A stretch of 17,535 nt of DNA from Alistipes sp. CAG:268 (GCA_000434235.1 FR891961.1:1-17535), one strand, 5' to 3'. Shown: positions 1-8,553, numbered from the stretch's first letter. The notes: generated by a model not told the origin, from the sequence alone. Numbers and translations are program-made.

Positions 1-78
1 GCTCTTCCGCTGCTGCGCCTCTCTACCACGGGCACCGACGAGGAGGCCAAGATCCACACGCTATTAAAACGCAATTAA
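1..78 (+). CDS. C-terminal tail of a DUF2726-like protein (partial)
   Basis: Frame 1 is open from the window edge to a TAA at 76-78 and gives a 25-residue tail (PLLRLSTTGTDEEAKIHTLL near its start). The pattern 'IPLLR-x-(S/T)-T..., acidic, then a helix' resembles the C-terminal end of DUF2726 proteins, a restriction-endonuclease-like fold seen in bacterial and phage proteins of unclear function. The stretch is GC-rich, unlike the AT-rich DNA that starts right after the stop, so it probably marks the last core gene before the accessory block. Only the tail is visible, so the family call is tentative. Confidence 0.45.
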   Translation, partial: ALPLLRLSTTGTDEEAKIHTLLKRN

Positions 79-214
79 CAGAATTTATCTACTTGCCCAC
101 CCGCTCAAGAAGGTTATCACAGAAGAATCCTATAAACCTACACCCTACCAGGATCAGACTTGCAATACAAAACCAAGCTTTAAGAAACAATAAAAACTCA
201 CGACCTCCTCTTTC

Positions 215-1393
215 ATGAAATTAGGATATATACATAGCAACAGGGAAGAACAAACCCGGGTCATGCAGGTACTGAAAATGACCTCGGAATCTGTAGCCCT
301 CGACGAACTCGGCATTGGCCGTATTCGTGACGCTTTTTCAGACCGGATGTTCCCCGGAATATCCACCCTGCAGAAGCACATTAAATATTTCTCGCTCATG
401 CCTCAACTCTACCGCAAGGCTACTGAAAAACGATATAACCGGATTTCAGAGGTGAAAACGGAAATTATACGGCTGGAGCGCATCATGACAAAGAATCTCT
501 GTGAAGGCAGTACGGACACACGAGGAATTATAGGAAGCGAAGTTATTAATAAACCCGGGAACAACTACGTTAAATACGATCCTGCATACATCTACAATAC
601 AGGATTGCTCACTTTTGGAATCTTGCGCAGTCCGCAATTGTATGAACTTATTTACTCAACATCCAATGCACTACACAACGCCCCGACGGCAGTCAGGACA
701 GATGACGAAGATACCAATAACGATGCTGATGACAGGTTAGGCCTGTTCCAGTTTTGTTCTTTCCCAAATGTGGATTATGATTTTACTCAAAAATGCTCCT
801 TAGACCTGACCGTAGAGGACAAAGACTTCATTGTGGGTCACATACTGAATGCAAAAGCATGTCAAGGTACATTATTACGTTACATCGTAGATAATCCAGA
901 CTTTGCGATAACCGATAGATTTGAACAGATCCCATACCGCCAATTGCCACAGGAGATTGGAGAATTGCAAGACCTGGCCCGACGCTTTGCGGATTTTATA
1001 TATATGGTGCACATCCGCTATAACTATATCTATTCGCAATACCAGGATGAAGAGATGCGAGTTGAATTTCAGGAGAAACTTGAAGAATACCGGAAAAGTG
1101 GGACCGATATAGACAAGGTACTGAATGCCGTAAACATACGGGAGGATAGCGGGAAAAGGTTCTGCGAAAAAGTTGCGGAGCGCCTTGCTGCCAATGATAT
1201 TGAAGAAAATGGAGATCTGGACCAACTGATTATCAGTCGAGAACGAAATGTAAAAGGGAATCGCAGGAAAATTGGAAATCCTGCATATGTTTACGACAAG
1301 AAAGCCCGCATACATTACTATAAACTCACGTACCGATGGGATACGGTGAAAATCTTTGTTGACGAATTAAGAAAGGAGGCTATCAATGGCTGA
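215..1393 (+). CDS. DUF6361-type protein, first gene of a DUF6361-PLD-helicase operon
   Basis: This is a 392-residue protein. Residues about 1-65 carry the block typical of DUF6361: an LGYI start, then DELGIGRIRDAFSDRMFPG (30-48) and a KYF segment before LMPQL. The rest is helical and charged, with no recognised enzyme motif; residues 340-390 are basic (KGNRRKIGNPAYVYDKKARIHYY). Its biochemical role is unknown. The next gene starts inside its last codons (8-nt overlap), and its end carries the strong ribosome site for that gene, so the three genes are almost certainly made together. Genes of this family are often found beside PLD-like and helicase genes, which suggests a complex acting on DNA; that is inference. 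The ATG at 215 is chosen because DUF6361 homology starts immediately after it. No Shine-Dalgarno site precedes it. The gene is AT-richer than the core genes. Confidence 0.8.
   Translation: MKLGYIHSNREEQTRVMQVLKMTSESVALDELGIGRIRDAFSDRMFPGISTLQKHIKYFSLMPQLYRKATEKRYNRISEVKTEIIRLERIMTKNLCEGSTDTRGIIGSEVINKPGNNYVKYDPAYIYNTGLLTFGILRSPQLYELIYSTSNALHNAPTAVRTDDEDTNNDADDRLGLFQFCSFPNVDYDFTQKCSLDLTVEDKDFIVGHILNAKACQGTLLRYIVDNPDFAITDRFEQIPYRQLPQEIGELQDLARRFADFIYMVHIRYNYIYSQYQDEEMRVEFQEKLEEYRKSGTDIDKVLNAVNIREDSGKRFCEKVAERLAANDIEENGDLDQLIISRERNVKGNRRKIGNPAYVYDKKARIHYYKLTYRWDTVKIFVDELRKEAING
1372..1379 (+). promoter_or_regulatory. Strong Shine-Dalgarno site for the PLD gene
   Basis: AAAGGAGG lies 6 nt before the ATG at 1386, inside the end of the preceding coding region. 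Such a strong site is unusual here, since most genes in this window have none, as is normal for Bacteroidetes. It fixes the start of the PLD gene and suggests direct re-initiation after the overlapping stop codon. Confidence 0.75.
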
Positions 1394-3170
1394 GGCATTA
1401 TGGAATGATATTGTCTATACGGATGTATTGCAAAGTGACGGCTTTGTGGTTGATTATGCCGTATGCACGACCTATAGTCTGGACATGCCTTCCTTATTGT
1501 CGGTACCATTTATGCTGGGTACGATGACAGATTTGACGGAAGCAATCATGCGTTCTCCCCACTTGATTCTTGAGACTATCAATCAATCGGCAGGTAAATT
1601 TGCAGTTTTTTGTAACGCCGGATGTATTGCAATACCGCAGGCCAACTCCAAAGTGTATTCACTTCTTGAGCAAAGCGTTGTGCAGGTAACACTCCAGGCG
1701 AAAGGCGGAGGCTTCATCAATTTTCATCCCAAAGTATGGATAATCAAAGAAACAAACCCGAATATAGGTACGCAGCAAATCAAATTGATTGTCCTTTCAC
1801 GCAACCTAACCAGTTCTAACGACCTGGACGTAGTATGTGAACTTTCCGGAAAGATCAGCACGAAACAAGCTACTCAAAAAGCCCAAAGCAAACATAAACC
1901 GCTTGTGGACTTTCTCACATGGTTGATCGGAAAAACCGATAACTGTACTATCCGTAAAAATATGCGTTCGCTCTGCATAGACATTAACTGCATCGAACAA
2001 TTTGATCTTACGGATTCGCCCTTTGAAGATTACGAGTTTTTCCCCATGGGAATACCTGGATATGATGGACATGCAGAATGCCTTGAACAGAGTATGTTGA
2101 AGCATGCAACAGAGATGCTGGTTATCTCTCCATTCGTAGACACACATATCTTGAATCAAATGGTCAGTTGCAGCCACGGAGCCAGAAAGACACTCATCAC
2201 AAGACATGCTTCTGTTACACAAGAGATCATAAATTTGTTTAATAACGAAGTGTACACACCCAAGGAGGTACTGACCGATAAAGTAGAAAAAGATGTAGCT
2301 GTCGATTTGCACGAGAAAGTTTATTTCATACGCAGACATGAAGACCATCTTTACTATAACCATATGTATCTCGGTTCTACCAATGCTACCAAGAACGGAT
2401 TCGGACGGAATGTGGAATTTTTACTGCACCTGAAGTTTGCCCCATATAAGACCTCGTATGAAAAATACCGGAGTGAACTGATTAACGACAGTAAAGAGTG
2501 TATGTTCGAGCAGGTTATTTCGGTACCTAAAGAAGACGGTAGGGAAAAGAATATCACCGACGAACTGATATTGCGTCATGCGATTGCAGCGATTCAAAAA
2601 GCACAAATCAAATCAAATAACGGCAGCTATACCATTACAATCCAATGCCTGCCAAACAAGTTCCCTTCGGAATCCGTTTTCCTTTATCCTTTAGGATGTA
2701 ATGGCAAAGAACAAGAGTTGACTGACGATCTGATATTTGAAGACATACCACTGGATTCACTGACAGAGTTTTACTCAATACGAGCTGGAGATTTACACCG
2801 AGTGATAAAGATAAAGACGGAAGGAATGCCAACCGACGAGCGAGACAAAGCCATATTCCGTTCTTTCATCAATACAAAAGGGAAGTTCATCAACTATCTG
2901 GCTTTCATGCTGACAGAAGATGTGGAACAGTATATATTGGAAAGTCAACAGTTGGAAAAAGAGTTGGCCGAAGACAAAACTGCTGCTTTGGAACAGCAAA
3001 TCAGCACCTCCCTTTATGAGGATATGGTAAAAATGGCATATAAAGATCCAGACCGCATTGCATCTATCCGACAAATCGTAGAAAAAGCGGACGAGTCTGT
3101 TATTCCAGATCATTTCGTGGAGATGTACAGCACATTTGAAAATGTTCTTAAAAGAATCAAACGCTTATGA
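1386..3170 (+). CDS. Phospholipase D-like nuclease-family protein
   Basis: This is a 594-residue protein with two PLD-type half-sites. The first is H114-P-K116 (FHPKVW) followed by S-R-N140-L-T. The second is H309-E-K311 (LHEKVY) followed by G-S331-T-N333-A-T and, further on, N-V-E344. This HxK...(G)SxN...E layout is that of bacterial PLD nucleases such as the BfiI type, where the Asp of the lipase HKD motif is not kept. Two half-sites in one chain could form one active site without dimerisation. The protein has no signal peptide or membrane segment, so it is cytosolic. Residues about 510-545 are charged and helical (SQQLEKELAEDKTAALEQQ), possibly coiled coil. The likely role is cutting nucleic acid, directed by the helicase encoded next (4-nt ATGA overlap). 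It could also be a catalytically weak PLD-fold adaptor. Confidence 0.82.
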   Translation: MAEALWNDIVYTDVLQSDGFVVDYAVCTTYSLDMPSLLSVPFMLGTMTDLTEAIMRSPHLILETINQSAGKFAVFCNAGCIAIPQANSKVYSLLEQSVVQVTLQAKGGGFINFHPKVWIIKETNPNIGTQQIKLIVLSRNLTSSNDLDVVCELSGKISTKQATQKAQSKHKPLVDFLTWLIGKTDNCTIRKNMRSLCIDINCIEQFDLTDSPFEDYEFFPMGIPGYDGHAECLEQSMLKHATEMLVISPFVDTHILNQMVSCSHGARKTLITRHASVTQEIINLFNNEVYTPKEVLTDKVEKDVAVDLHEKVYFIRRHEDHLYYNHMYLGSTNATKNGFGRNVEFLLHLKFAPYKTSYEKYRSELINDSKECMFEQVISVPKEDGREKNITDELILRHAIAAIQKAQIKSNNGSYTITIQCLPNKFPSESVFLYPLGCNGKEQELTDDLIFEDIPLDSLTEFYSIRAGDLHRVIKIKTEGMPTDERDKAIFRSFINTKGKFINYLAFMLTEDVEQYILESQQLEKELAEDKTAALEQQISTSLYEDMVKMAYKDPDRIASIRQIVEKADESVIPDHFVEMYSTFENVLKRIKRL

Positions 3171-6124
3171 GCCAGGAAATCAAAGATTTTCAATGTGCCA
3201 CAGCAGAGCGCATTCTACATATCTATAAAAACTTAGGGCACCGTCGGGTATTACTTGCCGATGAGGTAGGATTGGGTAAGACGTATGTGGCCAAACAAGT
3301 TATTAATTTGATTCGAGAATGGCACAAGCAGGAACAAGATGATTTCTTTAAGGTTGTCTATATTTGTTCTAATGCTAATATAGCCGACCAGAACATTGAG
3401 AAATTGGGAGTTGACAATCGGATGAGTATCAGTGAGAGCCGTCTGTCAATGCAGCATCTTTATATTAAACTGGCAGAAAAAAGGATTGCGGAACAACGCG
3501 AGAAAGGGGAAATGCCAGAATCGATCATTCCACTGACACCATCAACCTCCTTCCGTTTTTACAGTGCACAAGGAACAGCCAATGAACGGGCCTTGATGTA
3601 TGATATATTATGCGAGCTCCCTCAATTTAAAGATCATAAAAAAGACATCAGCAATCTTCTTAGTTGCAATGTAAAAAACTGGCATGAACTTACTATCATC
3701 TATAACGGTAAAATCAAAGAATGTGGCAAAGACTATCTTTGCGAGATGTATGGCAAGTTGCAGATAAGCCTGTCAGATACGATTATCAATCAACTGATTG
3801 AATATGCTCAGAATGGTTGCGACAATCGGCAGCGAGCAGATCTGATTAACAAACTGCGTCGTATTTTTGCCGGGATCAGTATAGACATGCTCGATCCGGA
3901 TCTGGTTATCATGGATGAGTTCCAACGCTTCAACTCACTGCTCGAACAAAGTGATGATGAGCAATCCATGCTGGCCAACAAATTTTTCGATAACAAGCGA
4001 TCCAATACCAAGATTCTGTTGCTTTCCGCTACGCCCTACAAGCCATATTCTACCCTTGAAGAGTTGAATACGGATGGAAATGACGAGCACTATCAGGACT
4101 TCATGAAAGTAATGGACTTTCTATATGCCACAAAAGATAAAACAGACCGATTTAAGTTGATATGGCATACATATTCTGCCGCACTGAAGCGTACTGATGT
4201 AGTTGATCTGACACCTCTCGTCTCCGCCAAAAACGAGGCGGAAGAAACTCTATATGGAGTGATGTGCCGCACGGAACGATTTAATAGTGGCATTATAGAC
4301 GATTCTCAAGTATGCGATGTACAGGTCTTGCCGGAAGATATTCTTTCGTTTGCAGAATGCCAGCATCTTATGGATTGTCTAAGCCATGAAAATAAAAAAA
4401 TACACTTGGGTAATCTTCCCATGGAGTATGTCAAATCTTCGCCTTATTTACTGTCCTTTATGGACAAGTATGAACTGAAGAAGCAAATAGTTTCAGCATT
4501 GCATCATTTAGAGGTAAAGAAATCCGGTAAAATGAAAGCATTACTCCTCTCAAGAGATGCAATCAACAAATATCGTTCAATTCCTTTTGCCAGTGGCAAA
4601 TTAAAGTATCTTCACGACTTGGTATTTGGAGTTCGCCATGAAAAGAAAACACATCTGCTGCTTTGGGTTCCTGCATCCAATCCTTACTATACGGCCGAGA
4701 GTGTATTCGAGTGCAACGAGGCCCGCAGTTTCTCTAAGGTTATCCTGTTCTCGTCATGGGAAATGGTACCGAGAATGATTTCCATAATGATGTCATATTA
4801 TTCTGATTTATATACTTTTGGAGAGTTAACCGAGCCGAAGATAGGCTATGCTTCAAAAAAGAAGAATCGTTACGGTGAAGGCCGTTTAAGAACAGGCGGG
4901 CTATTGGAGTATCCTTGCCGAACTTTAGCGGGTCTTTTCTCTCCTGCGGAATTCTATGGAGAAAAACTTTCTTCAATCCGGAGAATCATAAAACAGCGAA
5001 TTCAAGAAAAATTTGCCCAGAATACGCTCATACATACCCTTCCACAACAAGGACGAAACAACGCCCAACTTATTCTTTCCCTCATGAGAATACTGGATGA
5101 CGAACCAGTAGAAGACTTGATTGGCTTGTATGTACCTTCGAATGCATTGGATGTGATGACAGATATCGCTATAGCCTCACCTGCAGTATGTGCCTATCGA
5201 CAATCAGGCAATGAAGAAGATGCCAAGATGGTAGCCAAAGCAATCGTCTCAGTGTTCAACAAGCCCGAAAGTGCAGTTGTGATAGATCTGATGTACAACA
5301 AGAAAAATGATGATGATTATTACGAATCTATACTTGATTACTGTGTGATAGGCAACCTGCAGGCTGTTCTCGATGAATATGCACACATGGCACAAAAAAA
5401 GAAACTCGGACATGTTATCTCGGATGCCATTATCGGTACGAGCAATCTTAGTATAGACACAACCGATTCTTTGGGTACGGATAAGAAAAAGCAACTTATG
5501 CGTTGCCATTTTGCAATTCCGTTCATTGATAAAACAGTCACAGACAAATCAGTCGCACGTACCAGCAATATCCGTAAGGCATTCAACTCTCCCTTCCGGC
5601 CATTCTTGCTTTCTACCACTTCAATTGGACAGGAAGGTCTTGATTTTCATTGGTATGCCAGAAAGATTATTCACTGGAATTTACCTTCGAATCCGGTTGA
5701 TTTGGAGCAACGCGAAGGCCGTATTAACCGCTATAAATGCCTGGCTATACGCAGAAATGTGGTAAAATTATATGGCAATGCAGTGTATCATACTTGGGAT
5801 GATTTATTCTCTATGGCTTACAAAGATTTGAAAGGTACGCATTCAGATATCGTTCCTTATTGGTGCCTTCCTGTCGCAGAACTAACAGAAGAACAACGGG
5901 CAAAATTGGAATACATTGAACGTATTGTTCCGCTTTATCCTCTCAGCCGTGATCGATATAAATACGATCGCCTGATCAAGGTACTTGCATTATATCGTAT
6001 GACATTGGGACAGCCACGCCAGGAAGAATTGTTGAACCTTTTGAAAGATATGCATCTTTCGGATGAACAGCTCAAAGAGTTAACTATTGATTTGTGTCCA
6101 TATAATAAAGAGCGTGAATCATGA
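3167..6124 (+). CDS. Large SF2/SNF2-like helicase (DEAD/DEAH-type ATPase)
   Basis: This is a 985-residue protein. Lobe 1 shows F8-Q (Q-motif-like), a Walker A at 31-39 (ADEVGLGKT), motif II at 250-253 (DEFQ) and motif III at 287-289 (SAT). Lobe 2 starts near residue 525 (KVILFSSWE, motif IV). Motif V is at 816-826 (STTSIGQEGLD) and motif VI at 848-855 (QREGRINR). ATPase and helicase or translocase activity is therefore expected, and the arginine-finger region is intact. Unusual are the roughly 160 residues between Walker A and motif II and about 260 residues inserted between motifs IV and V; the insertion has no motif I recognise and may bind the partner proteins. No nuclease motif is seen, so cleavage would fall to the PLD partner. 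The start ATG overlaps the PLD stop (ATGA), which implies coupled translation. The C-terminus is a helical tail ending LCPYNKERES. Confidence 0.88.
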   Translation: MSQEIKDFQCATAERILHIYKNLGHRRVLLADEVGLGKTYVAKQVINLIREWHKQEQDDFFKVVYICSNANIADQNIEKLGVDNRMSISESRLSMQHLYIKLAEKRIAEQREKGEMPESIIPLTPSTSFRFYSAQGTANERALMYDILCELPQFKDHKKDISNLLSCNVKNWHELTIIYNGKIKECGKDYLCEMYGKLQISLSDTIINQLIEYAQNGCDNRQRADLINKLRRIFAGISIDMLDPDLVIMDEFQRFNSLLEQSDDEQSMLANKFFDNKRSNTKILLLSATPYKPYSTLEELNTDGNDEHYQDFMKVMDFLYATKDKTDRFKLIWHTYSAALKRTDVVDLTPLVSAKNEAEETLYGVMCRTERFNSGIIDDSQVCDVQVLPEDILSFAECQHLMDCLSHENKKIHLGNLPMEYVKSSPYLLSFMDKYELKKQIVSALHHLEVKKSGKMKALLLSRDAINKYRSIPFASGKLKYLHDLVFGVRHEKKTHLLLWVPASNPYYTAESVFECNEARSFSKVILFSSWEMVPRMISIMMSYYSDLYTFGELTEPKIGYASKKKNRYGEGRLRTGGLLEYPCRTLAGLFSPAEFYGEKLSSIRRIIKQRIQEKFAQNTLIHTLPQQGRNNAQLILSLMRILDDEPVEDLIGLYVPSNALDVMTDIAIASPAVCAYRQSGNEEDAKMVAKAIVSVFNKPESAVVIDLMYNKKNDDDYYESILDYCVIGNLQAVLDEYAHMAQKKKLGHVISDAIIGTSNLSIDTTDSLGTDKKKQLMRCHFAIPFIDKTVTDKSVARTSNIRKAFNSPFRPFLLSTTSIGQEGLDFHWYARKIIHWNLPSNPVDLEQREGRINRYKCLAIRRNVVKLYGNAVYHTWDDLFSMAYKDLKGTHSDIVPYWCLPVAELTEEQRAKLEYIERIVPLYPLSRDRYKYDRLIKVLALYRMTLGQPRQEELLNLLKDMHLSDEQLKELTIDLCPYNKERES

Positions 6125-6211
6125 AATAAGACTTCCAAAACCAATAAATTTCATTTAGCCCAATAAAATCTAAACTATTTTGGAGAAAAAGACCATTAAT
6201 TGTCCACCACA

Positions 6212-6949
6212 TTATAACCGCATTTCAATAAAAAGTCGTTCTGCTATATAATTATATACTCTAATGGCATTCTCCCAACCACCACAGCAATCAGGACTGA
6301 GAGCAATAGTAAGTACAGCTATTTTAGCTTTCTCTTTAACAATCTGGGTACATATAGATTCTATATACGTCTCTGTAAATAATTGAACCTTATTATTGAG
6401 AAAATAATCAACATCCAGATTTACAATCCATAATCTTCCTTCATTATTACCAATGTGTTCTTCCAATATTTGACTCAAATCATAACAATTGATATTTATT
6501 GGATGAACTGGATATTCTTGCCATCCGTTATCAAGATCATAATAGCTATCGTATGGCTGAGTATTTGTTACACTGCTTTTTTTGCCTGATACAAAATCAT
6601 GACATACATAAACTTCTTTCATAAACCAATGAGGAAACACTGATTTCATGTGAAGTATATAATTATCCCATCGTATAGCTTTTACTGGAGGCATCACAAC
6701 TTTAGACGGCTGTTCATAATGTAAGGAAATATATCTTTCAAGCGAAATTGGAGTTTCTTCAAATAAGTCCTTCACAATATCATGCTTATCATTAGCGAGA
6801 TCATCATGCTGATCAATATGACAAAAGTTATATTCTTTACGACGATCTAAGGTATTATACCAGCACCACCCTGCCGCAAGATGATTGTCCATTACATAAG
6901 TACATCCTTCCTGATAAAGAATATTTAACGCACTTGAGCCGGACTTCAA
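6212..6949 (-). CDS. UPF0489 family protein (arginase-like fold), atypical 5' end
   Basis: This is a 245-residue protein with the metal-site motifs of the UPF0489 family: VMDNH near the N-terminus, HIDQHDDL (about 44-51), LDVDYF (about 176-181) and a late ALSPDCCGGW. The D-x-H-x-D and D-x-D-x-F pairs match the binuclear metal site of arginases and deacetylases. Some UPF0489 members are peptide arginases that turn Arg into Orn in ribosomal peptides (OspR of the landornamide pathway); no precursor peptide or radical SAM gene is visible here, so the substrate is unknown. The only start that keeps the whole open frame is a TTG at 6949. An in-frame stop lies about 40 nt upstream, and a neighbouring frame opens with an ATG at 6999. 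The gene may therefore have a real TTG start or a damaged N-terminus. It is convergent with the helicase operon and very AT-rich. Confidence 0.72.
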   Translation of the reverse strand: MKSGSSALNILYQEGCTYVMDNHLAAGWCWYNTLDRRKEYNFCHIDQHDDLANDKHDIVKDLFEETPISLERYISLHYEQPSKVVMPPVKAIRWDNYILHMKSVFPHWFMKEVYVCHDFVSGKKSSVTNTQPYDSYYDLDNGWQEYPVHPININCYDLSQILEEHIGNNEGRLWIVNLDVDYFLNNKVQLFTETYIESICTQIVKEKAKIAVLTIALSPDCCGGWENAIRVYNYIAERLFIEMRL

Positions 6950-7083
6950 TCTCTTGAACTCTTCACGTTGTATATGGCCACATAGCTTTCATTGTGCATA
7001 AAAATGAAATAGGAATCGCATATATCTTAAGAATCTAATAATCTTGAGTTTCTTTCGACTCACTAACACAGTTTAAATTCTTA

Positions 7084-8169
7084 TTATGTAGTAGGAAGTA
7101 TTTCTCGCAGTCTGTTAAACTCATAGACCGCCTCTTTCTCATTCAACCCAGCCTTTGCTGCTACAGCCAAAAGATCCTCTTTCGTCGGTTCGATACTGTC
7201 ATTGATTGAGGTTATGCGAAAACCATTAATGCCATCGCTGGGCAACAGGTCATAGGCCGGAGCAAAATGCCAATCGCCATCCCGATGAATAAAGGCAAAG
7301 TTCTTAGCGTGGTCGTCCCTATTGCCGATGAGATAATTGAACACCATCAGTCGATAGACTTTCCACAACTCGGCTACACTATGCGTCAGCACGGCGCACA
7401 CTTGAAAAATATGCTTGTAGTCGATACTGGGCAACCGATAATCAGCACCGATAAGACCGGCCACACTAACAACATGCAATTTGCCTTGCGGCGTTCGGTC
7501 AAAACGCTCCACGCCAAAGTACTTGCCTTCGAAAAGCCGCGTATCAGGCATTTCGATTCCGCACTCTTTAGCAAGTAGCGAATAGCGGTATTCATCCACA
7601 CCGATACTCTGCGGATCTCTCTTGGCTCGAAACTTTACCAGCCACTCTTTGCCTTCATAACGAGCAAAGATCTTGGGACGTGCGCCACCCGGAGAACCAC
7701 CACGGTCTTGAAATTCCTCAATACCTTCTCCATTATACTCGTCGCTGTCCAATATCCGCTCCGCTTCCAATGCCAACTTCTCGAAATCGGCATAATCCTG
7801 TCGCGTCACGACACTATGATCCGGACGGAACTCCAAGGCGCCACGTCCCGACGACCCAACCAATGCGAGGCGATCCAACAGAGTAAGCGCGCGAGGATTG
7901 ATCCCCTTTTGCTGCAGGTATCGATCCAGGATAAGAAGGCCCCATCCATCGGGCAGGCAATCATCGAAGACACCGAATCCTCCCTCAAACGGACGCGGTT
8001 TGGCGATAAAGACGCCACTTCGCAAAGGCAACTCAAAGGGAGAAATGGAGAAACCCGAACCGAGCCAATCGGGAACATATTCAAAAGCACACAACCCCTC
8101 CTTGGTCAGAGCCAGACGACCTACCAACCGATCTGCAAGAAGAACTTCGATTTGTTTGATGTTATTCAT
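7084..8169 (-). CDS. hipA: HipA-family Ser/Thr kinase toxin
   Basis: From the ATG at 8169 this is 361 residues, slightly shorter than E. coli HipA. The N-terminal subdomain (VGRLAL, then DCLPDGWG at 71-78 and SSGRGALEF near 106-114) is typical. The kinase core shows the glycine-rich loop GGSPGGARPK (157-166), the ATP-binding Lys in VKF (K179), the catalytic loop GNRDDHAKN (282-290; D285 and N290 correspond to D309 and N314 of E. coli HipA) and the metal Asp in AYDLLP (D307). All key residues are present, so it should phosphorylate a protein target; in E. coli HipA this is glutamyl-tRNA synthetase and the result is growth arrest. I prefer the start at 8169 over the ATG at 8205 because it gives an 8-nt overlap with hipB and matches the usual HipA N-terminus. 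The antitoxin gene precedes it. Confidence 0.88.
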   Translation of the reverse strand: MNNIKQIEVLLADRLVGRLALTKEGLCAFEYVPDWLGSGFSISPFELPLRSGVFIAKPRPFEGGFGVFDDCLPDGWGLLILDRYLQQKGINPRALTLLDRLALVGSSGRGALEFRPDHSVVTRQDYADFEKLALEAERILDSDEYNGEGIEEFQDRGGSPGGARPKIFARYEGKEWLVKFRAKRDPQSIGVDEYRYSLLAKECGIEMPDTRLFEGKYFGVERFDRTPQGKLHVVSVAGLIGADYRLPSIDYKHIFQVCAVLTHSVAELWKVYRLMVFNYLIGNRDDHAKNFAFIHRDGDWHFAPAYDLLPSDGINGFRITSINDSIEPTKEDLLAVAAKAGLNEKEAVYEFNRLREILPTT

Positions 8170-8479
8170 TTTTCCGACCCCGTTTACGCGTAACACTTTG
8201 CTCATTCAAGACTTCATCGAGCGATTGATATTGCCTCTGCGCAAAAAGAGCATCGAACTCCGAAAGGGCATTCAAGGCAAAGCCTATCTGGAGCAGCCCC
8301 TTCAACGAGATCTCCCCCGTCTGCTCAAATCTGCGATAGGTTGCGAACTTGATTCCTGCTCTCACAGCCAAACCCTCCTGCGTCAAATCCAGTTCCAATC
8401 TCCGAGCTTTGACTCTCGCCGCAATCCGCATGGCCACCTCACCTGGATTTAAGATATCAAACGCTATCATATTATTCAT
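8162..8479 (-). CDS. hipB: HipB-family antitoxin, XRE-type HTH regulator
   Basis: This is a 105-residue protein with an XRE/Cro helix-turn-helix at about residues 20-72 (RVKARRLELDLTQEGLAVRAGIKFATYRRFEQTG...). It is followed by a short linker and a basic tail (RKRGRKNE), as in HipB-like antitoxins that bind the operon promoter and neutralise HipA. The stop TAA overlaps the hipA ATG by 8 nt (ATGAATAA), so translation is coupled, giving the usual antitoxin-first order. A second in-frame ATG three codons in (8470) is an alternative start. A clear Bacteroidetes promoter lies about 45-75 nt upstream. Autoregulation by HipB is expected from the family but no palindromic operator was identified. Confidence 0.85.
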   Translation of the reverse strand: MNNMIAFDILNPGEVAMRIAARVKARRLELDLTQEGLAVRAGIKFATYRRFEQTGEISLKGLLQIGFALNALSEFDALFAQRQYQSLDEVLNEQSVTRKRGRKNE

Positions 8480-8522
8480 AAATGCTATTCATACCGCGAA
8501 ACAAACAAAATAGTATTCCTTA

Positions 8523-8553
8523 CAAATATAATCAATATCTTCCATTTAAGCAA
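8523..8553 (-). promoter_or_regulatory. Promoter of the hipBA operon (Bacteroidetes type)
   Basis: On the minus strand, TTG (8553-8551) is followed after 20 nt by TATATTTG (8530-8523), which matches the Bacteroidetes sigma-ABfr consensus TTG...TAnnTTTG. The predicted start of transcription lies about 35-40 nt before the hipB ATG at 8479. Confidence 0.7.

Noticed and set aside
6121..6154. ATGAAAT...ATTTCAT inverted repeat after the helicase stop as a terminator
   Set aside because: The stem is AT-only apart from one pair, the loop is long and no T-tract follows.
7026..7048. Hairpin CTTAAGA...TCTTGAG followed by a T-rich run as a terminator
   Set aside because: It is weak (7 bp with a G-T pair) and in the plus orientation, while the genes around it run on the minus strand.
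8170..8205. Earlier hipA start at 8205
   Set aside because: It would give a longer overlap with hipB and adds 12 residues not typical of HipA; the ATG at 8169 gives an 8-nt coupled overlap.
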